Source: Taudactylus pleione
Taxonomy: Eukaryota > Chordata > Amphibia > Anura > Myobatrachidae
Reading direction: 5' to 3'
NCBI GenBank assembly: GCA_031769625.1
Contig: JAUIMM010002569.1
Location: 62,001 to 126,000 of the forward strand
Length of the DNA stretch: 64,000 nucleotides
In this document: piece after piece, positions 9,570 through 23,364 of the stretch
How the letters are laid out: the number at the start of each line of letters is the position of its first letter
How positions within the stretch are numbered: the first letter of the stretch is position 1
Translations under genes and position numbers: made by a program
The notes under the pieces: model-generated
Database searches by the model: none
What the model was told of the DNA's origin: nothing
The model's input: only the letters and a program-made list of their open reading frames with translations

Positions 9570-12500
9570 TAAGAGAAAACAGCAATTGCTCGTTTTAGGC
9601 AAAAATGCATTGAAAGCAATGGAACCAACAAAAGCGCATACTTTGTGTTATCTCCTCTTGTAGCAAACACAGACAGCTCAAAATTTCACTGGATGTGTTG
9701 AAGACCAAGACCCACAAATGTGATGTGAAATGGTTTTTCTCCCATGTTGCGTTTAAGAGAAAACAGCAATTGCACGTTTTAGGCCAAAATGCATTGAAAG
9801 CAATGGAAACAACAAAAGCGCATACTTTGTGTTATCTCCTCTTGTAGCAAACACAGGCAGCTCAAAATTTCACTGGATGTGTTGAAGACCAAGACCAACA
9901 AATGTGATGTGAAATGGTTTTTCTCCACTGTTGCGTTTAAGAGAAAACAGCAAATGCACGTTTTAGGCCAAAATGCTTTGAAAGCAATGGAAACAACAAA
10001 AGCGCATACTTTGTGTTATCTCCACTTGTAGCAAACACAGACAGCTCAAAATTTCACTGGATGTGTTGAAGACCAAGACCCACAAATGTGATGTGAAATG
10101 GTTTTACTCCCATGTTGCGTTTAAGAGAAAACAGCAATTGCTCGTTTTAGGCAAAAATGCATTGAAAGCAATGGAACCAACAAAAGCGCATACTTTGTGT
10201 TATCTCCTCTTGTAGCAAACACAGGCAGCTCAAATTTTCACTGGATGTGTTGAAGACCAAGACCCACAAATGTGATGTGAAATGGTTTTTCTCCCATGTT
10301 GCATTTAAGAGAAAACAGCAATTGCACGTTTTAGGCCAAAATACATTGAAAGCAATGGAAACAACAAAAGCGCATACTTTGTGTTATCTCCTCTTGTAGC
10401 AAACACAGGCAGCTCAAAATTTCACTGGATGTGTTGAAGACCAAGACCAACAAATGTGATGTGAAATGGTTTTTCTCCCATGTTGCGTTTAAGAGAAAAC
10501 AGCAAATGCACGTTTTAAGCCAAAATGCTTTGAAAGCAATGGAAACAACAAAAGCGCATACTTTGTGTTATCTCCACTTGTAGCAAACACAGACAGCTCA
10601 AAATTTCACTGGATGTGTTGAAGACCAAGACCCACAAATGTGATGTGAAATGGTTTTTCTCCCATGTTGCGTTTAAGAGAAAACAGCAATTGCACGTTTT
10701 AGGCCAAAATGCATTGAAAGCAATGGAAACAACAAAAGCGCATACTTTGTGTTATCTCCTCTTGTAGCAAACACAGGCAGCTCAAAATTTCACTGGATGT
10801 GTTGAAGACCAAGACCAACAAATGTGATGTGAAATGGTTTTTCTCCACTTTTGCGTTTAAGAGAAAACAGCAAATGCACGTTTTAGGCCAAAATGCTTTG
10901 AAAGCAATGGAAACAACAAAAGCGCAAAAGTGTTATCTCCACTTGTAGCAAACACAGACAGCTCAAAATTTCACTGGATGTGTTGAAGACCAAGACCCAC
11001 AAATGTGATGTGAAATGGTTTTACTCCCATGTTGCGTTTATGAGAAAACAGCAATTGCTCGTTTTAGGCAAAAATGCATTGAAAGCAATGGAACCAACAA
11101 AAGCGCATACTTTGTGTTATCTCCTCTTGTAGCAAACACAGACAGCTCAAATTTTCACTGGATGTGTTGAAGACCAAGACCCACAAATGTGATGTGAAAT
11201 GGTTTTTCTCCCATGTTGCGTTTAAGAGAAAACAGCAATTGCACGTTTTAGGCCAAAATGCATTGAAAGCAATGGAAACAACAAAAGCGCATACTTTGTG
11301 TTATCTCCTCTTGTAGCAAACACAGGCAGCTCAAAATTTCACTGGATGTGTTGAAGACCAAGACCAACAAATGTGATGTGAAATGGTTTTTCTCCCATGT
11401 TGCGTTTAAGAGAAAACAGCAAATGCACGTTTTAGGCCAAAATGCTTTGAAAGCAATGGAAACAACAAAAGCGCATACTTTGTGTTATCTCCACTTGTAG
11501 CAAACACAGACAGCTCAAAATTTCACTGGATGTGTTGAAGACCAAGACCCACAAATGTGATGTGAAATGGTTTTTCTCCCATGTTGCGTTTAAGAGAAAA
11601 CAGCAAATGCACGTTTTAGGCCAAAATGCATTGAAAGCAATGGAAACAACAAAAGCGCATACTTTGCGATATCTCCTCTTGTAGCAAACACAGACAGCTC
11701 AAAATTTCACTGGATGTGTTGAAGACCAAGACCAACAAATGTGATGTGAAATGGTTTTTCTCCCATGTTGCGTTTAAGAGAAAACAGCAATTGCACGTTT
11801 TAGGCCAAAATGCATTGAAAGCAATGGAAACAACAAAAGCGCATACTTTGTGTTATCTCCTCTTGTAGCAAACACAGGCAGCTCAAAATTTCACTGGATG
11901 TGTTGAAGACCAAGACCAACAAATGTGATGTGAAATGGTTTTTCTCCACTGTTGCGTTTACGAGAAAACAGCAAATGCACGTTTTAGGCCAAAATGCTTT
12001 GAAAGCAATGGAAACAACAAAAGCGCATACTTTGTGTTATCTCCACTTGTAGCAAACACAGACAGCTCAAAATTTCACTGGATGTGTTGAAGACCAAGAC
12101 CCACAAATGTGATGTGAAATGGTTTTACTCCCATGTTGCGTTTAAGAGAAAACAGCAATTGCTCGTTTTAGGCAAAAATGCATTGAAAGCAATGGAACCA
12201 ACAAAAGCGCATACTTTGTGTTATCTCCTCTTGTAGCAAACACAGACAGCTCAAATTTTCACTGGATGTGTTGAAGACCAAGACCCACAAATGTGATGTG
12301 AAATGGTTTTTCTCCCATGTTGCGTTTAAGAGAAAACAGCAATTGCACGTTTTAGGCCAAAATGCATTGAAAGCAATGGAAACAACAAAAGCGCATACTT
12401 TGTGTTATCTCCTCTTGTAGCAAACACAGGCAGCTCAAAATTTCACTGGATGTGTTGAAGACCAAGACCAACAAATGTGATGTGAAATGGTTTTTCTCCC

Positions 12501-13246
12501 ATGTTGCGTTTAAGAGAAAACAGCAAATGCACGTTTTAGGCCAAAATGCTTTGAAAGCAATGGAAACAACAAAAGCGCATACTTTGTGTTATCTCCACTT
12601 GTAGCAAACACAGACAGCTCAAAATTTCACTGGATGTGTTGAAGACCAAGAACCACAAATGTGATGTGAAATGGTTTTTCTCCCATGTTGCGTTTAAGAG
12701 AAAACAGCAATTGCTCGTTTTAGGCAAAAATGCATTGAAAGCAATGGAACCAACAAAAGCGCATACTTTGTGTTATCTCCTCTTGTAGCAAACACAGACA
12801 GCTCAAAATTTCACTGGATGTGTTGAAGACCAAGACCCACAAATGTGATGTGAAATGGTTTTTCTCCCATGTTGCGTTTAAGAGAAAACAGCAATTGCAC
12901 GTTTTAGGCCAAAATGCATTGAAAGCAATGGAAACAACAAAAGCGCATACTTTGTGTTATCTCCTCTTGTAGCAAACACAGGCAGCTCAAAATTTCACTG
13001 GATGTGTTGAAGACCAAGACCAACAAATGTGATGTGAAATGGTTTTTCTCCCATGTTGCGTATAAGAGAAAACAGCAAATGCACGTTTTAGGCCAAAATG
13101 CTTTGAAAGCAATGGAAACAACAAAAGCGCATACTTTGTGTTATCTCCTCTTGTAGCAAACACAGGCAGCTCAAAATTTCACTGGATGTGTTGAAGACCA
13201 AGACCCACAAATGTGATGTGAAATGGTTTTTCTCCCATGTTGCATT
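9570..13246. repeat. D-B-C-rich array segment
   Basis: Monomer order from 9754 is D, B, C, D, B, D, B, C, D, B, an A-like copy, D, B, C, D, B, C, D. Marks of this lineage are CTCCACTGTTG at the end of some D monomers (9926, 11945; CTCCACTTTTG at 10846), TTTTACTCCC ending B, and CTCAAATTTTCAC in C. The B monomer at 10858 is 181 bp: the stretch AGCGCATACTTTGTG is replaced by AGCGCAAAAGTG near 10922. Type A is almost absent, unlike the first 9.5 kb. Confidence 0.8.
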
Positions 13247-13430
13247 TAAGAGAAAACAGCAATTGCTCGTTTTAGGCAAAAATGCATTGAAAGCAATGGA
13301 ACCAACAAAAGCGCATACTTTGTGTTATCTCCTCTTGTAGCAAACACAGACAGCTCAAAATTTCACTGGATGTGTTGAAGACCAAGACCCACAAATATGA
13401 TGTGAAATGGTTTTTCTCCCATGTTGCGTT

Positions 13431-13614
13431 TAAGAGAAAACAGCAATTGCTCGTTTTAGGCCAAAATGCATTGAAAGCAATGAAAACAACAAAAGCGCAT
13501 ACTTTGTGTTATCTCCTCTTGTAGCAAACACAGACAGCTCAAAATTTCACTGGATGTGTTGAAGACCAAGACCCACAAATGTGATGTGAAATGGTTTTTC
13601 ACCCATGTTGCATT
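13431..13614. repeat. Monomer type E
   Basis: It has the type C start GCAATTGCTCG but keeps GGCC, has GCAATGAAAACAAC instead of GCAATGGAA, then CTCCTCTT, GACAGC and CCCAC. The flanking C monomer ends with AAATATGATG. The C(AAATATG)-E-C' string recurs near 22078, 24469, 41583 and 59085, so it is an inherited cassette. Confidence 0.8.
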
Positions 13615-13982
13615 TAAGAGAAAACAGCAATTGCTCGTTTTAGGCAAAAATGCATTGAAAGCAATGGAACAAACAAAAGCGCATACTTTGTGTTATCTCC
13701 TCTTGTACCAAACACAGACAGCTCAAAATTTCACTGGATGTGTTGAAGACCAAGACCCACAAATGTGATGTGAAATGGTTTTTCTCCCATGTTGCGTTTA
13801 AGAGAAAACAGCAATTGCACGTTTTAGGCCAAAATGCATTGAAAGCAATGGAAACAACAAAAGCACATACTTTGTGTTATCTCCTCTTGTAGCAAACACA
13901 GGCAGCTCAAAATTTCACTGGATGTGTTGAAGACCAAGACCAACAAATGTGATGTGAAATGGTTTTTCTCCCATGTTGCGTT

Positions 13983-14534
13983 TAAGAGAAAACAGCAAAT
14001 GCACGTTTTAGGCCAAAAAGAATTGAAAGCAATGGAAACAACAAAAGCGCATACTTTGTGTTATCTCCTCTTGTAGCAAACACAGGCAGCTCAAAATTTC
14101 ACTGGATGTGTTGAAGACCAAGACCAACAAATGTGATGTGAAATGGTTTTTCTCCACTGTTGCGTTTAAGAGAAAACAGCAAATGCACGTTTTAGGCCAA
14201 AATGCTTTGAAAGCAATGGAAACAACAAAAGCGCATACTTTGTGTTATCTCCACTTGTAGCAAACACAAACAGCTCAAAATTTCACTGGATGTCTTGAAG
14301 ACGAAGACCAACAAATGTGATGTGAAATGGTTTTTCTCCCATGTTGCATTTAAGAGAAAACAGCAAATGCACGTTTTAAGCCAAAATGCATTGAAAGCAA
14401 TGAAAACAACAAAAGCGCATACTTTGTGTTATCTCCACTTGTAGCAAACACAGACAGCTCAAAATTTCACTGGATGTGTTGAAGACCAAGACCAACAAAT
14501 GTGATGTGAAATGGTTTTTCTCCCATGTTGCGTT
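13983..14534. repeat. Cassette A-like, B (CTTGAAGACGAAG), F
   Basis: An A-like monomer (with CCAAAAAGAATTG near 14014) ending CTCCACTGTTG is followed by a B monomer with ACAAACAGC and GTCTTGAAGACGAAGACC, then by type F (14351): TTTTAAGCC, GCATT, AATGAAAAC, CTCCACTT. This cassette recurs near 21342, 23733, 25386, 27413, 29437, 31283 and 32755, and is the best marker of the HOR period between 21 and 33 kb. Confidence 0.85.
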
Positions 14535-16190
14535 TAAGAGAAAACAGCAAATGCACGTTTTAGGCCAAAATGCTTTGAAAGCAATGGAAACAACAAAAGC
14601 GCATACTTTGTGTTATCTCCACTTGTAGCAAACACAGACAGCTCAAAATTTCACTGGATGTGTTGAAGACCAAGACCCACAAATGTGATGTGAAATGGTT
14701 TTTCTCCCATGTTGCGTTTAAGAGAAAACAGCAATTGCTCGTTTTAGGCAAAAATGCATTGAAAGCAATGGAACCAACAAAAGCGCATACTTTGTGTTAT
14801 CTCCTCTTGTAGCAAACACAGACAGCTCAAAATTTCACTGGATGTGTTGAAGACCAAGACCAACAAATGTGAAGTGAAATGGTTTTTCTCCCATGTTGCG
14901 TTTAAGAGAAAACAGCAAATGCACGTTTTAGGCCAAAATGCTTTGAAAGCAATGGAAACAACAAAAGCGCATACTTTGTGTTATCTCCACTTGTAGCAAA
15001 CACAGACAGCTCAAAATTTCACTGGATGTGTTGAAGACCAAGACCCACAAATGTGATGTGAAATGGTTTTTCTCCCATGTTGCGTTTAAGAGAAAACAGC
15101 AATTGCTCGTTTTAGGCAAAAATGCATTGAAAGCAATGGAACCAACAAAAGCGCATACTTTGTGTTATCTCCTCTTGTAGCAAACACAGACAGCTCAAAA
15201 TTTCATTGGATGTGTTGAAGACCAAGACCCACAAATGTGATGTGAAATGGTTTTTCTCCCATGTTGCGTTTAAGAGAAAACAGCAATTGCACGTTTTAGG
15301 CCAAAATGCATTGAAAGCAATGGAAACAACAAAAGCGCATACTTTGTGTTATCTCCTCTTGTAGCAAACACAGGCAGCTCAAAATTTCACTGGATGTGTT
15401 GAAGACCAAGACCAACAAATGTGATGTGAAATGGTTTTTCTCCACTGTTGCGTTTAAGAGAAAACAGCAAATGCACGTTTTAGGCCAAAATGCTTTGAAA
15501 GCAATGGAAACAACAAAAGCGCATACTTTGTGTTATCTCCACTTGTAGCAAACACAGACAGCTCAAAATTTCACTGGATGTGTTGAAGACCAAGACCCAC
15601 AAATGTGATGTGAAATGGTTTTACTCCCATGTTGCGTTTAAGAGAAAACAGCAATTGCTCGTTTTAGGCAAAAATGCATTGAAAGCAATGGAACCAACAA
15701 AAGCGCATACTTTGTGTTATCTCCTCTTGTAGCAAACACAGACAGCTTAAATTTTCACTGGATGTGTTGAAGACCAAGACCCACAAATGTGATGTGAAAT
15801 GGTTTTTCTCCCATGTTGCGTTTAAGAGAAAACAGCAATTGCACGTTTTAGTCCAAAATGCATTGAAAGCAATGGAAACAACAAAAGCACATACTTTGTG
15901 TTATCTCCTCTTGTAGCAAACACAGGCAGCTCAAAATTTCACTGGATGTGTTGAAGACCAAGACCCACAAATGTGATGTGAAATGGTTTTTCTCCCATGT
16001 TGCGTTTAAGAGAAAACAGCAAATGCACGTTTTAGGCCAAAATGCTTTGAAAGCAATGGAAACAACAAAAGTGCATACTTTGTGTTATCTCCACTTGTAG
16101 CAAACACAGACAGCTCAAAATTTCACTGGATGTGTTGAAGACCAAGACCCACAAATGTGATGTGAAATGGTTTTTCTCCCATGTTGCGTT
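14535..16190. repeat. Mixed B-C-D array segment
   Basis: Monomers starting at 14535 read B, C, B, C, D, B, C, D, B. They carry marks of the 9.6-13 kb lineage (CTCCACTGTTG near 15442, TTTTACTCCC near 15622, CAGCTTAAATTTTCAC near 15745) and the first AGTCC mark (15851), which links them to the duplication that follows. Confidence 0.78.
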
Positions 16191-18398
16191 TAAGAGAAAA
16201 CAGCAATTGCTCGTTTTAGGCAAAAATGCATTGAAAGCAATGGAACCAACAAAAGCGCATACTTTGTGTTATCTCCTCTTGTAGCAAACACAGACAGCTC
16301 AAAATTTCACTGGATGTGTTGAAGACCAAGACCCACAAATGTGATGTGAAATGGTTTTTCTCCCATGTTGCGTTTAAGAGAAAACAGCAATTGCACGTTT
16401 TAGGCCAAAATGCATTGAAAGCAATGGAAACAACAAAAGCGCATACTTTGTGTTATCTCCTCTTGTAGCAAACACAGGCAGCTCAAAATTTCACTGGATG
16501 TGTTGAAGACCAAGACCAACAAATGTGATGTGAAATGGTTTTTCTCCCATGTTGCGTTTAAGAGAAAACAGCAAATGCACGTTTTAGGCCAAAATGCTTT
16601 GAAAGCAATGGAAACAACAAAAGCGCATACTTTGTGTTATCTCCACTTGTAGCAAACACAGACAGCTCAAAATTTCACTGGATGTGTTGAAGACCAAGAC
16701 CCACAAATGTGATGTGAAATGGTTTTACTCCCATGTTGCGTTTAAGAGAAAACAGCAATTGCTCGTTTTAGGCAAAAATGCATTGAAAGCAATGGAACCA
16801 ACAAAAGCGCATACTTTGTGTTATCTCCTCTTGTAGCAAACACAGACAGCTCAAATTTTCACTGGATGTGTTGAAGACCAAGACCCACAAATGTGATGTG
16901 AAATGGTTTTTCTCCCATGTTGCGTTTAAGAGAAAACAGCAATTGCACGTTTTAGTCCAAAATGCATTGAAAGCAATGGAAACAACAAAAGCACATACTT
17001 TGTGTTATCTCCTCTTGTAGCAAACACAGGCAGCTCAAAATTTCACTGGATGTGTTGAAGACCAAGACCCACAAATGTGATGTGAAATGGTTTTTCTCCC
17101 ATGTTGCGTTTAAGAGAAAACAGCAAATGCACGTTTTAGGCCAAAATGCTTTGAAAGCAATGGAAACAACAAAAGCGCATACTTTGTGTTATCTCCACTT
17201 GTAGCAAACACAGACAGCTCAAAATTTCACTGGATGTGTTGAAGACCAAGACCCACAAATGTGATGTGAAATGGTTTTTCTCCCATGTTGCGTTTAAGAG
17301 AAAACAGCAATTGCTCGTTTTAGGCAAAAATGCATTGAAAGCAATGGAACCAACAAAAGCGCATACTTTGTGTTATCTCCTCTTGTAGCAAACACAGACA
17401 GCTCAAAATTTCACTGGATGTGTTGAAGACCAAGACCCACAAATGTGATGTGAAATGGTTTTTCTCCCATGTTGCGTTTAAGAGAAAACAGCAATTGCAC
17501 GTTTTAGGCCAAAATGCATTGAAAGCAATGGAAACAACAAAAGCGCATACTTTGTGTTATCTCCTCTTGTAGCAAACACAGGCAGCTCAAAATTTCACTG
17601 GATGTGTTGAAGACCAAGACCAACAAATGTGATGTGAAATGGTTTTTCTCCCATGTTGCGTTTAAGAGAAAACAGCAAATGCACGTTTTAGGCCAAAATG
17701 CTTTGAAAGCAATGGAAACAACAAAAGCGCATACTTTGTGTTATCTCCACTTGTAGCAAACACAGACAGCTCAAAATTTCACTGGATGTGTTGAAGACCA
17801 AGACCCACAAATGTGATGTGAAATGGTTTTTCTCCCATGTTGCGTTTAAGAGAAAACAGCAATTGCTCGTTTTATGCAAAAATGCATTGAAAGCAATGGA
17901 ACCAACAAAAGCGCATACTTTGTGTTATCTCCTCTTGTAGCAAACACAGACAGCTCAAAATTTCACTGGATGTGTTGAAGACCAAGACCCACAAATGTGA
18001 TGTGAAATGGTTTTTCTCCCATGTTGCGTTTAAGAGAAAACAGCAATTGCACGTTTTAGGCCAAAATGCATTGAAAGCAATATAAACAACAAAAGCGCAT
18101 ACTTTGTGTTATCTCCTCTTGTAGCAAACACAGGCAGCTCAAAATTTCACTGGATGTGTTGAAGACCAAGACCCACAAATGTGATGTGAAATGGTTTTTC
18201 TCCCATGTTGCATTTAAGAGAAAACAGCAATTGCTCGTTTTAGGCAAAAATGCATTGAAAGCAATGGAACAAACAAAAGCGCATACTTTGTGTTATCTCC
18301 TCTTGTAGCAAACACAGACAGCTCAAAATTTCACTGGATGTGTTGAAGACCAAGACCCACAAATATGATGTGAAATGGTTTTTCTCCCATGTTGCGTT
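16191..18398. repeat. 12-monomer tandem duplication, copy 1
   Basis: Order: C, D, B, C, D, B, C, D, B, C, D, C'. Private marks are AGTCC (16955), TTTATGCAAAA (near 17871), AATATAAAC (near 18079) and AAATATGATG (near 18362). Each mark has a partner exactly 2208 bp downstream. The duplication begins and ends on the same monomer phase. Confidence 0.9.
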
Positions 18399-20606
18399 TA
18401 AGAGAAAACAGCAATTGCTCGTTTTAGGCAAAAATGCATTGAAAGCAATGGAACCAACAAAAGCGCATACTTTGTGTTATCTCCTCTTGTAGCAAACACA
18501 GACAGCTCAAAATTTCACTGGATGTGTTGAAGACCAAGACCCACAAATGTGATGTGAAATGGTTTTTCTCCCATGTTGCGTTTAAGAGAAAACAGCAATT
18601 GCACGTTTTAGGCCAAAATGCATTGAAAGCAATGGAAACAACAAAAGCGCATACTTTGTGTTATCTCCTCTTGTAGCAAACACAGGCAGCTCAAAATTTC
18701 ACTGGATGTGTTGAAGACCAAGACCAACAAATGTGATGTGAAATGGTTTTTCTCCCATGTTGCGTTTAAGAGAAAACAGCAAATGCACGTTTTAGGCCAA
18801 AATGCTTTGAAAGCAATGGAAACAACAAAAGCGCATACTTTGTGTTATCTCCACTTGTAGCAAACACAGACAGCTCAAAATTTCACTGGATGTGTTGAAG
18901 ACCAAGACCCACAAATGTGATGTGAAATGGTTTTACTCCCATGTTGCGTTTAAGAGAAAACAGCAATTGCTCGTTTTAGGCAAAAATGCATTGAAAGCAA
19001 TGGAACCAACAAAAGCGCATACTTTGTGTTATCTCCTCTTGTAGCAAACACAGACAGCTCAAATTTTCACTGGATGTGTTGAAGACCAAGACCCACAAAT
19101 GTGATGTGAAATGGTTTTTCTCCCATGTTGCGTTTAAGAGAAAACAGCAATTGCACGTTTTAGTCCAAAATGCATTGAAAGCAATGGAAACAACAAAAGC
19201 ACATACTTTGTGTTATCTCCTCTTGTAGCAAACACAGGCAGCTCAAAATTTCACTGGATGTGTTGAAGACCAAGACCCACAAATGTGATGTGAAATGGTT
19301 TTTCTCCCATGTTGCGTTTAAGAGAAAACAGCAAATGCACGTTTTAGGCCAAAATGCTTTGAAAGCAATGGAAACAACAAAAGCGCATACTTTGTGTTAT
19401 CTCCACTTGTAGCAAACACAGACAGCTCAAAATTTCACTGGATGTGTTGAAGACCAAGACCCACAAATGTGATGTGAAATGGTTTTTCTCCCATGTTGCG
19501 TTTAAGAGAAAACAGCAATTGCTCGTTTTAGGCAAAAATGCATTGAAAGCAATGGAACCAACAAAAGCGCATACTTTGTGTTATCTCCTCTTGTAGCAAA
19601 CACAGACAGCTCAAAATTTCACTGGATGTGTTGAAGACCAAGACCCACAAATGTGATGTGAAATGGTTTTTCTCCCATGTTGCGTTTAAGAGAAAACAGC
19701 AATTGCACGTTTTAGGCCAAAATGCATTGAAAGCAATGGAAACAACAAAAGCGCATACTTTGTGTTATCTCCTCTTGTAGCAAACACAGGCAGCTCAAAA
19801 TTTCACTGGATGTGTTGAAGACCAAGACCAACAAATGTGATGTGAAATGGTTTTTCTCCCATGTTGCGTTTAAGAGAAAACAGCAAATGCACGTTTTAGG
19901 CCAAAATGCTTTGAAAGCAATGGAAACAACAAAAGCGCATACTTTGTGTTATCTCCACTTGTAGCAAACACAGACAGCTCAAAATTTCACTGGATGTGTT
20001 GAAGACCAAGACCCACAAATGTGATGTGAAATGGTTTTTCTCCCATGTTGCGTTTAAGAGAAAACAGCAATTGCTCGTTTTATGCAAAAATGCATTGAAA
20101 GCAATGGAACCAACAAAAGCGCATACTTTGTGTTATCTCCTCTTGTAGCAAACACAGACAGCTCAAAATTTCACTGGATGTGTTGAAGACCAAGACCCAC
20201 AAATGTGATGTGAAATGGTTTTTCTCCCATGTTGCGTTTAAGAGAAAACAGCAATTGCACGTTTTAGGCCAAAATGCATTGAAAGCAATATAAACAACAA
20301 AAGCGCATACTTTGTGTTATCTCCTCTTGTAGCAAACACAGGCAGCTCAAAATTTCACTGGATGTGTTGAAGACCAAGACCCACAAATGTGATGTGAAAT
20401 GGTTTTTCTCCCATGTTGCATTTAAGAGAAAACAGCAATTGCTCGTTTTAGGCAAAAATGCATTGAAAGCAATGGAACAAACAAAAGCGCATACTTTGTG
20501 TTATCTCCTCTTGTAGCAAACACAGACAGCTCAAAATTTCACTGGATGTGTTGAAGACCAAGACCCACAAATATGATGTGAAATGGTTTTTCTCCCATGT
20601 TGCGTT
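18399..20606. repeat. 12-monomer tandem duplication, copy 2
   Basis: This copy directly follows copy 1. Matching marks are AGTCC (19163), TTTATGCAAAA (near 20079), AATATAAAC (near 20287) and AAATATGATG (near 20570). The next monomer (20607) is type E rather than C, which sets the right edge. I saw no difference between the copies when reading the marked sites, which suggests a recent event. Confidence 0.9.
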
Positions 20607-20973
20607 TAAGAGAAAACAGCAATTGCTCGTTTTAGGCCAAAATGCATTGAAAGCAATGAAAACAACAAAAGCGCATACTTTGTGTTATCTCCTCTTGTAG
20701 CAAACACAGACAGCTCAAAATTTCACTGGATGTGTTGAAGACCAAGACCCACAAATGTGATGTGAAATGGTTTTTCTCCCATGTTGCGTTTAAGAGAAAA
20801 CAGCAATTGCTCATTTTAGGCAAAAATGCATTGAAAGCAATGGAACAAACAAAAGCGCATACTTTGTGTTATCTCCTCTTGTAGCAAACACAGACAGCTC
20901 AAAATTTCACTGGATGTGTTGAAGACCAAGACCCACAAATGTGATGTGAAATGGTTTTCTCCCATGTTGCGTT

Positions 20974-23364
20974 TAAGAGAAAACAGCAATTGCACGTTTT
21001 AGGCCAAAATGCATTGAAAGCAATGGAAACAACAAAAGCACATACTTTGTGTTATCTCCTCTTGTAGCAAACACAGGCAGCTCAAAATTTCACTGGATGT
21101 GTTGAAGACCAAGACCAACAAATGTGATGTGAAATGGTTTTTCTCCCATGTTGCGTTTAAGAGAAAACAGCAAATGCACGTTTTAGGCCAAAATGCATTG
21201 AAAGCAATGGAAACAACAAAAGCGCATACTTTGTGTTATCTCCTCTTGTAGCAAACACAGGCAGCTCAAAATTTCACTGGATGTGTTGAAGACCAAGACC
21301 AACAAATGTGATGTGAAATGGTTTTTCTCCACTGTTGCGTTTAAGAGAAAACAGCAAATGCACGTTTTAGGCCAAAATGCTTTGAAAGCAATGGAAACAA
21401 CAAAAGCGCATACTTTGTGTTATCTCCACTTGTAGCAAACACAAACAGCTCAAAATTTCACTGGATGTCTTGAAGACGAAGACCAACAAATGTGATGTGA
21501 AATGGTTTTTCTCCCATGTTGCGTTTAAGAGAAAACAGCAAATGTACGTTTTAAGCCAAAATGCATTGAAAGCAATGAAAACAACAAAAGCGCATACTTT
21601 GTGTTATCTCCACTTGTAGCAAACACAGACAGCTCAAAATTTCACTGGATGTGTTGAAGACCAAGACCAACAAATGTGATGTGAAATGGTTTTTCTCCCA
21701 TGTTGCGTTTAAGAGAAAACAGCAAATGCACGTTTTAGGCCAAAATGCTTTGAAAGCAATGGAAACAACAAAAGCGCATACTTTGTGTTATCTCCACTTG
21801 TAGCAAACACAGACAGCTCAAAATTTCACTGGATGTGTTGAAGACCAAGACCCACAAATGTGATGTGAAATGGTTTTTCTCCCATGTTGCGTTTAAGAGA
21901 AAACAGCAATTGCTCGTTTTAGGCAAAAATGCATTGAAAGCAATGGAACCAACAAAAGCGCATACTTTGTGTTATCTCCTCTTGTAGCAAACACAGACAG
22001 CTCAAAATTTCACTGGATGTGTTGAAGACCAAGACCAACAAATATGATGTGAAATGGTTTTTCTCCCATGTTGCGTTTAAGAGAAAACAGCAATTGCTCG
22101 TTTTAGGCCAAAATGCATTGAAAGCAATGAAAACAACAAAAGCGCATACTTTGTGTTATCTCCTCTTGTAGCAAACACAGACAGCTCAAAATTTCACTGG
22201 ATGTGTTGAAGACCAAGACCCACAAATGTGATGTGAAATGGTTTTTCTCCCATGTTGCGTTTAAGAGAAAACAGCAATTGCTCGTTTTAGGCAAAAATGC
22301 ATTGAAAGCAATGGAACAAACAAAAGTGCATACTTTGTGTTATCTCCTCTTGTAGCAAACACAGACAGCTCAAAATTTCACTGGATGTGTTGAAGACCAA
22401 GACCCACAAATGTGATGTGAAATGGTTTTTCTCCCATGTTGCGTTTAAGAGAAAACAGCAATTGCACGTTTTAGGCCAAAATGCATTGAAAGCAATGGAA
22501 ACAACAAAAGCACATACTTTGTGTTATCTCCTCTTGTAGCAAACACAGGCAGCTCAAAATTTCACTGGATGTGTTGAAGACCAAGACCAACAAATGTGAT
22601 GTGAAATGTTTTTTCTCCCATGTTGCGTTTAAGAGAAAACAGCAAATGCACGTTTTAGGCCAAAATGCTTTGAAAGCAATGGAAACAACAAAAGCGCATA
22701 CTTTGTGTTATCTCCACTTGTAGCAAACACAGACAGCTCAAAATTTCACTGGATGTGTTGAAGACCAAGACCCACAAATGTGATGTGAAATGGTTTTTCT
22801 CCCATGTTTCGTTTAAGAGAAAACAGCAAATGCACGTTTTAGGCCAAAATGCATTGAAAGCAATGGAAACAACAAAAGCGCATACTTTGTGTTATCTCCA
22901 CTTGTAGCAAACACAGACAGCTCAAAATTTCACTGGATGTGTTGAAGACCAAGACCCACAAATGTGATGTGAAATGGTTTTTCTCCCATGTTGCGTTTAA
23001 GAGAAAACAGCAATTGCTCGTTTTAGGCAAAAATGCATTGAAAGCAATGGAACCAACAAAAGCGCATACTTTGTGTTATCTCCTCTTGTAGCAAACACAG
23101 ACAGCTCAAAATTTCACTGGATGTGTTGAAGACCAAGACCCACAAATGTGATGTGAAATGGTTTTTCTCCCATGTTGCGTTTAAGAGAAAACAGCAATTG
23201 CACGTTTTAGACCAAAATGCATTGAAAGCAATGGAAACAACAAAAGCGCATACTTTGTGTTATCTCCTCTTGTAGCAAACACAGGCAGCTCAAAATTTCA
23301 CTGGATGTGTTGAAGACCAAGACCCACAAATGTGATGTGAAATGGTTTTCTCCCATGTTGCGTT
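20974..23364. repeat. 13-monomer HOR, copy 1 (2391 bp)
   Basis: Order: D, A-like, B, F, B, C, E, C', D, B, A-like with CTCCACTT, C, D. Marks with partners 2391-2392 bp downstream are GTCTTGAAGACG (21467), AATGTACG (21541), AATATGATG (22041), GAAATGTTTTTTCTC (about 22603) and CATGTTTCG (22803). The final D has one T fewer in GGTTTTCTCCC near 23345. Confidence 0.88.

Noticed and set aside
22797..22825. Possible CENP-B box at CATGTTTCGTTTAAG (also near 25195 and 26852)
   Set aside because: It has TTCG but lacks the essential downstream CGGG, and it is a private G-to-T change in one lineage. No monomer type has a full box.
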